DNA of 23,295 bases from DASTQL01 sp035761805 (lineage in GTDB: Bacteria; Actinomycetota; Actinomycetes; Jiangellales; Jiangellaceae): NCBI GenBank assembly GCA_035761805.1, contig DASTQL010000177.1:1-23295 (forward strand), given 5' to 3'. Within the stretch, counting starts at the first letter, position 1. Every line of letters starts with the position of its first letter. The notes beneath the pieces were generated by a model that worked only from the letters and a program-made list of their open reading frames with translations, ran no database searches and had not been told where the DNA came from. Shown here piece after piece: positions 7,537-15,019 of this stretch. Both the position numbers and the translations under genes were made by a program.

Positions 7537-8325
7537 GTGCCCCACGACGACGACCTACGCCTCGCCCACGTGCTCGCCGACGACGCCGACTCGCTCACCA
7601 TGCAACGCTTCCGGGCGCTGGACCTCGCGGTCGAGACCAAGCCCGACGACACGCCGGTGACCGACGTCGATCGCGCGGTCGAGAACGCCGTCCGCCGGAC
7701 CCTCTCGCGGGCACGGTCGCGGGACGCCGTCATCGGGGAGGAGTTCGGGGCCACGGGCCACGGCCCGCGTCGGTGGGTGATCGACCCGATCGACGGCACC
7801 AAGAGCTACCTGCGCGGGGTCCCGGTCTGGGCGACCCTCATCGGCCTGATGGTGGAGGACGAGGTGGTGGCCGGCGTGGTGAGCGCACCCGCCCTCGGCC
7901 GGCGCTGGTGGGCGGCACGCGGCAGCGGCGCCTGGTGCGGGCGCTCGCTCACCAGTGCGACGCGGTGCCGCGTGTCCGCCGTGGCGGGACTGCACCACGC
8001 GTCGCTGTCCTACTCGTCCCTGGGCGGGTGGGAGTCCGTCGGTCGCCTGGACCGCTTCCTGGAGCTCATCCGGACCTGCTGGCGATCCCGCGGGTACGGC
8101 GACTTCTGGTCGTACGTGCTGGTGGCCGAGGGTGCGGTCGACGTGGCGGCCGAGCCGGAGCTGGCGCTGCACGACATGGCGGCGGTCTCGGTCATCGTCG
8201 AGGAGGCCGGGGGGCGGTTCACCGACCTGGACGGCAAGGACGGGCCGCTCGGCGCCAACGCCCTGGCCAGCAACGGGCTGCTGCACGCCGAGGTGCTCGG
8301 CCTGTTGACCCCCTCGCCGAGGTAG
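7537..8325 (+). CDS. hisN: Histidinol-phosphatase, inositol monophosphatase family
   Basis: A 262-residue metal-dependent phosphatase of the IMPase superfamily. Mg-binding motifs are present: GEEFG (67-71), WVIDPIDGTKSYLRG (80-94, with DPIDGT at 83-88) and the C-terminal LALHDMAA (Asp213). In actinobacteria this clade (HisN) dephosphorylates histidinol phosphate in histidine biosynthesis; other IMPase activities cannot be excluded from sequence alone. The start GTG at 7537 is supported by the -10 box 7 nt upstream and the family-like N-terminus. The last 316 bp lie antisense to the frame of the neighbouring membrane protein. It probably once followed rsgA directly. Confidence 0.88.
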   Translation: MPHDDDLRLAHVLADDADSLTMQRFRALDLAVETKPDDTPVTDVDRAVENAVRRTLSRARSRDAVIGEEFGATGHGPRRWVIDPIDGTKSYLRGVPVWATLIGLMVEDEVVAGVVSAPALGRRWWAARGSGAWCGRSLTSATRCRVSAVAGLHHASLSYSSLGGWESVGRLDRFLELIRTCWRSRGYGDFWSYVLVAEGAVDVAAEPELALHDMAAVSVIVEEAGGRFTDLDGKDGPLGANALASNGLLHAEVLGLLTPSPR

Positions 8326-9038
8326 CCGGATCGCCGTCGCAGCCGGGCCCAGCGGGCGAGTAGAGCCGGCGCGACGGAGACGGCCGCCAGGTCGAACCAG
8401 CCGTAGCCACCCGCGGCCCCGCTCGGCGGGTTGCCGATCGGGACCAGGCCGGTCGGGTCCCGCGGCTGCCACTCCCAGGTTCCCAGGGCGGTGCCGAGCA
8501 GCTCGAGGTACGAGACGACGACGAAGGCCCCGACGTAGAGGAGCGGCGCCCTGCCCTTGGCCAGGAAGCCGACCAGGCATGCGTACCAGAGGGCCCCCAG
8601 GACGTCGGTGCGCTCGGCCATGAGGCCGTGCACCGCCCAGGCGCCCCCGAGCACAACGGTTCCCACGACCAGCGGTCGCGCGAGCCGGCGCGCCAGGGGC
8701 GTGCGCCCGAGCCCCAGCGCTGCGAGGTAGACGAGGCCGTGGCCCGGAGGGACGTACCAGGGCACGTTGTCGAAGCGGTAGACGTAGACCTCGAGCAGCG
8801 GCGAGAAGGTGTACTCGACCGCCGTGGCGAAGGCGATGACGACCGCGGTCTGGACCCTGACCAGCCGCTCCTCGCGGCGCAGCACCAGGACGAGCCCCGC
8901 CCAGGTCAGCAAGCCGAGCACCCGCTGCTGGGGCAGCGACGCGCTGGTGTCAGCCAGCAGGACGACGGTGATCCAGCCGACGACCGCCGCAGCCATCGCG
9001 AGGTCCGCGGAGGACCACCGACCCACCACCAGGCTCAT
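8010..9038 (-). CDS. Integral membrane protein of unknown function with antisense tail
   Basis: The first about 235 residues contain roughly seven hydrophobic segments and a distinctive loop VYRFDNVPWYVPPGHGLVYL followed by LGTWEWQPRDPTGLVPIGNP. I do not recognise the family. The frame then continues without a stop for about 106 residues antisense to hisN, to a TAG at 8010-8012. That tail is Ser/Pro/Arg-rich, as expected of accidental antisense translation in GC-rich DNA, so the natural end was probably near 8320 and its stop codon has been lost or moved. The ATG at 9038 is the start; the ribosome binding site is weak (GTGAAGA). It follows the AI-2E-family gene by 57 bp on the same strand and is probably co-transcribed with it. 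Confidence 0.7.
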   Translation of the reverse strand: MSLVVGRWSSADLAMAAAVVGWITVVLLADTSASLPQQRVLGLLTWAGLVLVLRREERLVRVQTAVVIAFATAVEYTFSPLLEVYVYRFDNVPWYVPPGHGLVYLAALGLGRTPLARRLARPLVVGTVVLGGAWAVHGLMAERTDVLGALWYACLVGFLAKGRAPLLYVGAFVVVSYLELLGTALGTWEWQPRDPTGLVPIGNPPSGAAGGYGWFDLAAVSVAPALLARWARLRRRSGYLGEGVNRPSTSACSSPLLARALAPSGPSLPSRSVNRPPASSTMTETAAMSCSASSGSAATSTAPSATSTYDQKSPYPRDRQQVRMSSRKRSRRPTDSHPPRDE

Positions 9039-9095
9039 GGCGTCTTCACGAGGCGTCCGCGCCTGGTGATGGCACGACCCGGGTGGTGAACGTGG

Positions 9096-10391
9096 TCATT
9101 CGGGGCCCGCCGGCTGCCCGGGGCCCGGGGCCGAGGGAACGTGGTTGTAGCGGTCGTGGTCATGGGCGAGGTAGTTGCCCACCACGTTGGCCACGGCCAC
9201 GATCGGGACGGCCACGACGGCACCGATGATGCCGGCGACGAGTGCCCCCACGGTCACGGCGATGACCACGCCGAGCGGGTGCAGGCGCACCATGCGCCCG
9301 AGCACGAACGGCTGGAAGATGTGACCCTCCAGCTGCTGGACGAGGAGGATGCCGCCGAGCACGAGCAGGGCGGTCACCAGCCCGTTGGTGACCAGCGCGA
9401 CCAGGACGGCGATGGCCCCGGTGACGAGTGCTCCGACGAGGGGCACGAAGGCACCGAAGAAGACCAGGACGGCCAACGGGAGCGCGAGTGGCACGCCCAG
9501 GATCAGCAGCACGATCCCGATGAAGAAGGCGTCGAAGAACGCCACGAGCACCGTGCCCCGGATGTAGGCCGTGAGGGTGCGCCAGGCCAGCCGGCCCGCC
9601 CGGTCCCCGGTGTGCTCGGCGCTGCGCGGGAGCAGCCGCACGACCCAGCCCCAGATCCGCTCCCCGTCGTACAGGAAGAAGATCAGCGCGAAGAGGGTGA
9701 GCACGAGACCGGTGAGCACCTCGACCGCGATCGTGGCCGTCGAGAGGGCGCCGGACGTCAGCGCGTCCTGGTTCTCCTGGGCCGCCGAGGTGATGCGCTC
9801 GAGCCACTCGTCGTACTGGGCGTCGGTCAGGTTGAACGGCGGCCCGGCCAACCAGGTACGGATCTCCTGCAGGCCCTGGGTGACCTGTTCGCCGACCTCG
9901 GCGAACTGCTGGCCGATCTCGCCGCCGACGAAGAACAGGACACTGACGATGCCGGCCAGGAAGCCCAGGAACACAGTGGCGGCCGCGGGTCCTCGGCCCC
10001 ATCCGAGACGCCGGAGCCGATTGGTGGCCGGCGAGAGCAGGGCCGCGATGAGCAGCGCGGCGGCGAGCGGGAAGACCATGAGACGCAGGCGCAGGGCAAT
10101 CCAGCCGATGAGGGCCACCGCGGCCGCGACGGCCAGGAGCCGCCACGACCAGTCCGCCGCGGCTCTCATGGCCCAGGGCACCGGGTGATCGCGATCGGCG
10201 TCGTAGCTCGGCGGAGCCTGCTCGACCACGACCCGGACCGGCTCCGCCTCCGGGGGGGGCATGGCGGGTTCGTCGAGCATGGCCAGCTCGGACTCCGCCT
10301 CCGCCTCGAGCATGGCCCGACGGCGTTCCAGCCGCTCCCGCATGGCGGCCATGCGGCGGGACATCCGGCGCGGACGGGTCGACTCGGCCAC
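9096..10391 (-). CDS. AI-2E family transporter (PF01594)
   Basis: A 431-residue polytopic membrane protein. A hydrophilic, Arg/Glu-rich N-terminus of about 75 residues (a likely short coiled coil at 8-40) precedes paired helices at about 82-125 and 140-160. A soluble loop follows at about 165-220, then a C-terminal block of five to six helices. The signature LVQQLEGHIFQPFVLGRMV and the LHPLGVVIAVTVGALVAGIIGAVVAVP region (given here in two parts of one run) are typical of the UPF0118/AI-2E family. Members have been linked to autoinducer-2 export or cation/proton exchange; the substrate cannot be told here. The start is GTG at 10391, with an AGGG about 8 nt upstream. It is divergent from helD. 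Confidence 0.88.
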   Translation of the reverse strand: MAESTRPRRMSRRMAAMRERLERRRAMLEAEAESELAMLDEPAMPPPEAEPVRVVVEQAPPSYDADRDHPVPWAMRAAADWSWRLLAVAAAVALIGWIALRLRLMVFPLAAALLIAALLSPATNRLRRLGWGRGPAAATVFLGFLAGIVSVLFFVGGEIGQQFAEVGEQVTQGLQEIRTWLAGPPFNLTDAQYDEWLERITSAAQENQDALTSGALSTATIAVEVLTGLVLTLFALIFFLYDGERIWGWVVRLLPRSAEHTGDRAGRLAWRTLTAYIRGTVLVAFFDAFFIGIVLLILGVPLALPLAVLVFFGAFVPLVGALVTGAIAVLVALVTNGLVTALLVLGGILLVQQLEGHIFQPFVLGRMVRLHPLGVVIAVTVGALVAGIIGAVVAVPIVAVANVVGNYLAHDHDRYNHVPSAPGPGQPAGPE

Positions 10392-10438
10392 GACGACACC
10401 CTGCCACAGCGCCTCAGGTGGCGACGTGTCCGACGGGC

Positions 10439-10457
10439 GGTCCCCGGTACCGGGACC
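10439..10457. promoter_or_regulatory. Near-perfect palindrome between AI-2E gene and helD
   Basis: GGTCCCCGGTACCGGGACC is palindromic around GTAC apart from one extra C in the left arm. It lies in the 128-bp divergent gap between the AI-2E-family gene and helD, just upstream of a possible helD -10 TACCGT (10472-10477). It is a candidate operator; no binding protein can be named. I did not see the inverted repeat described upstream of rifampicin-induced genes. Confidence 0.25.
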
Positions 10458-10519
10458 GGGCCACCGCCGCGTACCGTCGTTCGGTCACCCCGAGGGAGCG
10501 CGACGACGGGAAGGGCGGC

Positions 10520-12739
10520 GTGGACGAGGTCGGTCGAGAGCAGGTGGTCGTCGACTCCCTGTACGGCCGGCTGGACGAGCTCCGCGCCCGGACCGTGGAC
10601 CAGCTGGACCGGGTGCGCCGCTCCCGAGTGGGAGGCAACCCGCAGAACCGCTCTGAGCGAGACGCGATGGCCGCTCTCTACGAGGACCGGCTGGCGCGTC
10701 TCGGCTCCGCGGAGGAACGCCTCACCTTCGGCCGGCTCGACCTGACCGACGGTCGGACCCGGTACGTGGGCAGGGTCGGGCTCTCCGACGACGACCAGCG
10801 GCAGCTGCTCGTCGACTGGCGGGCCCGCGCCGCCGAGGACTTCTACCGGGCCACGCCGGCGCAGCCGGGTGACGTCGTCCGGCGGCGGCACCTGACCCTA
10901 CGAGGACGACACGTGCAGTCGGTGGAGGACGAGCTGCTGGACCTCGAGGCCGCCGAGCGGGACGGCGACCTCGCACTCAGCGGCGAGGGTGCCCTGATGG
11001 CCGCCCTGTGGGAGCGGCGCACCGGACGCATGCGCGACATCGTCGCGACGATCCAGGCCGAGCAGGACGAGGTCATCCGGGCACCGCTGGCAGGCGTGCT
11101 GGTGGTCCAGGGCGGTCCCGGGACGGGCAAGACGGCGGTGGCGCTGCACCGCGCCGCGTACCTGCTCTACACGCACCGGGACCGGATCGCCCGCAGCGGC
11201 GTCCTGGTCGTGGGCCCGAGCCGGGCGTTCCTGCGCTACATCGAGCAGGTGCTGCCGGCGCTCGGTGAGACGGGGGTCGTCATGCTCACCCCTGCCCAGC
11301 TCGTCCCGGGAGTGGAGGCCCGCGCGGACGACGAGCCGGCGGCCGCGGTGCTCAAGGGGGACCTGCGGATGGCCCAGGCGATGCGTCGCGCGGTAGCCGC
11401 GCGTCAGCGGGTGCCGCCGAGACCCGTCCCGCTGTCGGTCGACGGCGAGACGGTCCTGCTGGAGCCCCAGGTGGTGGCGGCGGCCCGCACCCGCGCTCGC
11501 CGGTCCCGCAGGCCGCACAACGCGGCGCGGGAGGCCTTCGTCCGCGAGGTGCTCACCGACCTCGCCGGACGGCTGGGTCACGCGAGGGGGCAGACGGTCG
11601 AGGACGACGACCTACCGGCCCTCGAAGCGGATCTGCGCGACTCCCCCGACGTCCGGCGCGAGGTCAACCTCTGCTGGATGCCGCTCACGCCGCAGCGCCT
11701 GCTGGCCGACCTGTGGGCCGAGCCCGAGCGCCTGGCCCACGCCGCCCCGTGGCTCGACGCCGACGACCGCGCCCCGCTCGCCCGGGACCGGGGATCGGCA
11801 TGGACCACCGCCGACATCCCGCTTCTCGACGAGCTCGCGGAGCTGCTCGGCGAGTCGGAGGACGCCGACCGGGCGGAGCGCCGCCGGCGGGCCACCGAAC
11901 GGGCGGCCGAGGTCCGCTATGCCCAGGGGGTCCTGGAGATCACCGGCGGCGCCGGCGGCTTCGTATCGGCGGAGGCGCTGACCGACCGCTTCACGGAGAC
12001 CGGCCCCTTGCTCCCGGTCGCCGAACGGGCGGCCGCGGACCGGACCTGGACTTACGGCCACGTCGTCCTGGACGAAGCGCAGGAGCTCTCACCCATGGCC
12101 TGGCGGGCGATCGTGCGCCGGGTGCCGAGCAAGTCCATGACGGTCGTGGGCGACACTGCCCAGTCCGCCTCGCCGGCCGGGACCACGGACTGGGCCGAGG
12201 CCCTGGAACCCCACGTGCCGGGCCGGTGGCAGGTCGCCGAGCTGACGGTCAACTACCGGACGCCGGCCGAGGTGATGGACCTCGCCACAGCCGTCCTCGC
12301 CACCGCCGGTGAACCCGCGACCCCGCCGCGCGCCGTACGGTCGGGGGACGCACCGGTCCTGCTGCGGGTCGCCGAGACCGGGCCCGAGGTCGTCGCCGAC
12401 ACCGTACGGTCCGAGCTGGCGAGGCTCGACGACGGGCGGCTCGCCGTGGTCACGGCCCGCGGCCGCTCGGGCGAGCTGCGCGCGACCCTGGCGGCCCACC
12501 TGGCCGAGGGCATCGTCGCCGCGGACACCGACAGTGCGGGCGCGCCCGTCGTGGTCCTGGACGTCCAGGAGGTCAAGGGCCTGGAGTTCGACGTCGTGGT
12601 GCTCGTGGAACCCATGGACGTGCTTGAGGCCTCGCCCCGGGGTGCGCACGACCTCTATGTGGCTCTCACCCGCTGCACCCGACGGCTGATGGTCGTGCAC
12701 GCGCGCCATCTGCCCCCCGGCATGGGGGACCCGGGGTGA
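10520..12739 (+). CDS. helD: HelD-like RNA polymerase-associated UvrD/Rep-type helicase
   Basis: A 739-residue superfamily-1 ATPase. The N-terminal EQVVVDSLYGRLDELR helix (8-23) matches the coiled-coil arm HelD inserts into RNA polymerase. Helicase motifs follow: GGPGTGKT (198-205), DEAQ (518-521), VGDTAQS (543-549), NYRTP (578-582), KGLEFD (686-691) and YVALTR (713-718). HelD removes stalled RNA polymerase from DNA, and some actinobacterial members (HelR) also protect it from rifampicin; which class this is cannot be decided here. The GTG at 10520 is chosen because it sits next to the conserved arm and has GGGAAGGG upstream; another GTG at 10418 would add 34 poorly conserved residues. The stop overlaps the UbiA start as GTGA. 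Confidence 0.88.
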   Translation: MDEVGREQVVVDSLYGRLDELRARTVDQLDRVRRSRVGGNPQNRSERDAMAALYEDRLARLGSAEERLTFGRLDLTDGRTRYVGRVGLSDDDQRQLLVDWRARAAEDFYRATPAQPGDVVRRRHLTLRGRHVQSVEDELLDLEAAERDGDLALSGEGALMAALWERRTGRMRDIVATIQAEQDEVIRAPLAGVLVVQGGPGTGKTAVALHRAAYLLYTHRDRIARSGVLVVGPSRAFLRYIEQVLPALGETGVVMLTPAQLVPGVEARADDEPAAAVLKGDLRMAQAMRRAVAARQRVPPRPVPLSVDGETVLLEPQVVAAARTRARRSRRPHNAAREAFVREVLTDLAGRLGHARGQTVEDDDLPALEADLRDSPDVRREVNLCWMPLTPQRLLADLWAEPERLAHAAPWLDADDRAPLARDRGSAWTTADIPLLDELAELLGESEDADRAERRRRATERAAEVRYAQGVLEITGGAGGFVSAEALTDRFTETGPLLPVAERAAADRTWTYGHVVLDEAQELSPMAWRAIVRRVPSKSMTVVGDTAQSASPAGTTDWAEALEPHVPGRWQVAELTVNYRTPAEVMDLATAVLATAGEPATPPRAVRSGDAPVLLRVAETGPEVVADTVRSELARLDDGRLAVVTARGRSGELRATLAAHLAEGIVAADTDSAGAPVVVLDVQEVKGLEFDVVVLVEPMDVLEASPRGAHDLYVALTRCTRRLMVVHARHLPPGMGDPG

Positions 12740-13650
12740 CGTCGCCCGGGCGGACGGCCTGGGAGTTCACGCGGCCCCACACCGTGCTGGCCACCTCCGC
12801 CACGGTCGTCACCCTCTGGGTCCTGCGCTGGGTGGGGTCCGCCGTAGACGCCGGGGCGGTCGCGGAGCTCGCCCTCGTCCTCGTGGTGTGCCTGGCCACC
12901 AACGTCTACATCACCGGGCTCAACCAGGTGCTCGACGTCGACATCGACCGGATCAACAAGCCGCACCTGCCGCTGCCCTCCGGGGCGCTCAGCCGCCGGG
13001 GCGGCCTGGCGGCGAGCCTGGCCTGCGGGGCCGTCGCCCTGGTCCTCGGCTGGTGGCTCTCCGTGCCCCTGGGTATCACGGTCACCATCGGGGTCGTCGT
13101 CGGCACCGCCTACTCCGTACCGCCGGTGCGGCTGAAGCGGTTCCCCGTCCCGGCCGCGCTGTCGATCCTCCTGGTACGGGGGGTGGTGCTCACCCTGGGT
13201 GTCTGGTGGCACCTCGCCGGTGGCTTCGGCCCGGTGCCTGCGGCGGTGGCCGTGCTGGCTGCGGCGGCCACGGTGTTCGGCCTCGTCGTGGCGGTCTTCA
13301 AGGACCTGCCCGACCGGGAGGGCGACGCGGCCTACGGGATCCGCACCTTCACCACCCAGGGCGACGCGGTCACCGTGCTGCGCGTCGCCACCGGGCTGCT
13401 GCTCGCCACCTACGCAGCGATCGCGGTGGCGGCCCCGTGGATCGAGGGGCTGCAGCCGGCGGTCCTGGCGGCCGGCGAGGTCCTGTGCGCGGTGGTCGTG
13501 CTGCGGTTGCGGGCGCGTACGGACGTGGGGGTACCGGTCTCGGTGGCGGGCGGGTATCAGCGGACGTGGCAGACCTTCTACCTGCACCACCTGACGGTCG
13601 CCGCGGCGGCGCTGGCCGCTGCCGGAGTCCCCGCCCTTGTCCCCCGCTGA
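12736..13650 (+). CDS. UbiA prenyltransferase, homogentisate phytyltransferase-type
   Basis: A 304-residue membrane prenyltransferase with about nine helices. The first aspartate-rich motif reads NQVLDVDIDRINKPHLPLPS (63-82), the NQxxDxxxDxxNKPxLPL form typical of homogentisate phytyl/solanesyl transferases rather than UbiA or MenA. The second is KDLPDREGDAAYGI (189-202). By family it should join a polyprenyl or phytyl diphosphate to an aromatic acceptor in the membrane. The acceptor is unknown, because no homogentisate or quinone pathway gene is in the window. It starts with GTG overlapping the helD stop as GTGA, so it depends on helD translation, an odd pairing. A terminator-like hairpin follows at 13674. 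Confidence 0.85.
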   Translation: MTSPGRTAWEFTRPHTVLATSATVVTLWVLRWVGSAVDAGAVAELALVLVVCLATNVYITGLNQVLDVDIDRINKPHLPLPSGALSRRGGLAASLACGAVALVLGWWLSVPLGITVTIGVVVGTAYSVPPVRLKRFPVPAALSILLVRGVVLTLGVWWHLAGGFGPVPAAVAVLAAAATVFGLVVAVFKDLPDREGDAAYGIRTFTTQGDAVTVLRVATGLLLATYAAIAVAAPWIEGLQPAVLAAGEVLCAVVVLRLRARTDVGVPVSVAGGYQRTWQTFYLHHLTVAAAALAAAGVPALVPR

Positions 13651-13673
13651 TCGTGGACGCTCGCCCTCCCGGT

Positions 13674-13693
13674 CCCCGCAGAGATCGGGGTTT
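13674..13693 (+). terminator. Hairpin with short T-run after the UbiA gene
   Basis: CCCCG (13674-13678), a 7-nt loop, CGGGG (13686-13690) and TTT form a small intrinsic-terminator-like structure 24 bp after the UbiA-family stop. Confidence 0.4.
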
Positions 13694-13721
13694 CGCAGGT
13701 CGGCAGGCCGGATGATCATGC

Positions 13722-13753
13722 CGAACCCGGATCTATCCGGAACGCCGGGTTCG
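13722..13753. repeat. 9-bp inverted repeat between convergent genes
   Basis: CGAACCCGG (13722-13730) and CCGGGTTCG (13745-13753) are perfect inverted copies around a 14-nt loop, between the convergent UbiA-family and MFS genes. It is a likely bidirectional terminator, mainly for the MFS gene ending at 13760. The flanking TCGGCAGGC/GCCGAACCCG elements also appear in the hairpin at 16908-16963 (see findings). Confidence 0.45.
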
Positions 13754-13759
13754 ACGTCA

Positions 13760-15019
13760 TCAGCGCAGGTGGATGCGAGGCGTGCGTGACGCAGTGGACT
13801 GGACGCCCCGGGTTACAGCGAAGGCCGCCACCGCGCAGGCCGCGACCAGTCCGGCCGCCACCGGCTGGTAGCTGCCCGTCCACGTCCGAACGGCAGCGGC
13901 AGCCAGCGGGCCGACCGCCCGCGCGGCCGTCAGGGCGACCCCGAGCAGCGCCGACAACGTCGCGTACGAGACGGTGCCGAAGGCCTCGGCGAGCATGGCC
14001 GGCTTCGCGATGGTGCCGACGCCGAAACCGATGCCGAAGAGCAGCACGAAAGCGACGGCACCGGGGAGCGTGCCGCCGGCGAGCAGCAGCACCACCCCGC
14101 CGAGCGCCTGCGCACCGAACGCGACCGCGACGACGTGCCCCGTCGGCCGGCCCCGGGCTGCCAGGGTGACCAGCAACCGGCCCGCGACCGACATCGCTCC
14201 AAGACACCCAGCGGCCGCGGCCGCCACCATCGCCGGGTGCCCGAGCTCGCGCAGGAGGGACACCAGGTGGACGGCGACCACGACGACGGCCAAGGCGTTG
14301 GCCGTGAACGCCAGGGTCAGCAGGCGGAACCGCCGGTCGACGGCCGCCCACGCGATCGTCCGGCCCAGCCGGTCACCAGGGCCGGCCACCGGCTGCGGTG
14401 ACGGAGGCGACGACGCACCGTCCGGATGGAGCCCGAGGTCGGCCGGGTCGCGCCGCAGCACCAACGCGTGCGGGAGCACGGTCGTGACGGCGAGGACGAG
14501 CGCGAGGAGCAGCAACGCATCGCGCCACCCGACGGCGCGGATCAGGGCCTGGGAGAGCGGCAGGAAGACCGTGGACGCGAAGCCGGCCACCACGGTCACC
14601 GTCAGCAGGGCTCGCGCCCGGTCGGCGGCGAACCACCGCACGACGACGGCGAAGGCCGGCTCGTAGAGGACGGCGGCCGACACCAGCCCGATGCCGGCGA
14701 AGACCAGGTAGAGGCCGGTCACCGTCTGCACGCGGGACCAGGCGACCACCATCAGGACCGCGAGCACGGACCCGGCGGTCATCAGGCCGCGCGCGCCGCG
14801 CCGGTCGAGCCACCGCCCGACCGGCACGGCCGCCACGCCGGCCACCAGGACTGCCAGCGACCACGCGCCGGCCATGGTCGCCGGCGACATGCCCAGCTCC
14901 GCCCTCATCGGCACCTGCACGACCGCGAAGGAGTAGTAGAGGACGCCCCAGGACACCGTCTCCGTGACCGCCAGGACGCCGACCATCCGCCACCCGTGGA
15001 AGGCGGGAGCCCTCCTCAC
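13760..15019 (-). CDS. Major facilitator superfamily transporter in arsR module
   Basis: A 419-residue permease with about 12 hydrophobic segments in two halves, separated by a charged loop at about residues 195-225. The MFS motif A is visible as GRWLDRRGARG (68-78) between helices 2 and 3, and helix 4 begins with LYEPAFAVVVRWF. Its GTG at 15019 overlaps the stop of the flavin monooxygenase as GTGA, so the two are co-translated. With ArsR divergent, it is likely an efflux pump for a metalloid or a monooxygenase product. It is not ArsB or Acr3, and I cannot place it as ArsJ or ArsK from sequence alone. Substrate assignment is inference from context. Confidence 0.85.
   Translation of the reverse strand: MRRAPAFHGWRMVGVLAVTETVSWGVLYYSFAVVQVPMRAELGMSPATMAGAWSLAVLVAGVAAVPVGRWLDRRGARGLMTAGSVLAVLMVVAWSRVQTVTGLYLVFAGIGLVSAAVLYEPAFAVVVRWFAADRARALLTVTVVAGFASTVFLPLSQALIRAVGWRDALLLLALVLAVTTVLPHALVLRRDPADLGLHPDGASSPPSPQPVAGPGDRLGRTIAWAAVDRRFRLLTLAFTANALAVVVVAVHLVSLLRELGHPAMVAAAAAGCLGAMSVAGRLLVTLAARGRPTGHVVAVAFGAQALGGVVLLLAGGTLPGAVAFVLLFGIGFGVGTIAKPAMLAEAFGTVSYATLSALLGVALTAARAVGPLAAAAVRTWTGSYQPVAAGLVAACAVAAFAVTRGVQSTASRTPRIHLR

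Noticed and set aside
10392..10519. Rifampicin-associated element upstream of helD
   Set aside because: The inverted repeat found here (10439-10457) does not resemble the element I know, so resistance-type regulation was not claimed.
9141..10745. A 534-codon plus-strand frame opposite the AI-2E-family gene
   Set aside because: Composition is Glu/His/Asp/Gly-rich, typical of antisense of a membrane protein in GC-rich DNA; it has no domain and ends inside helD in another frame.
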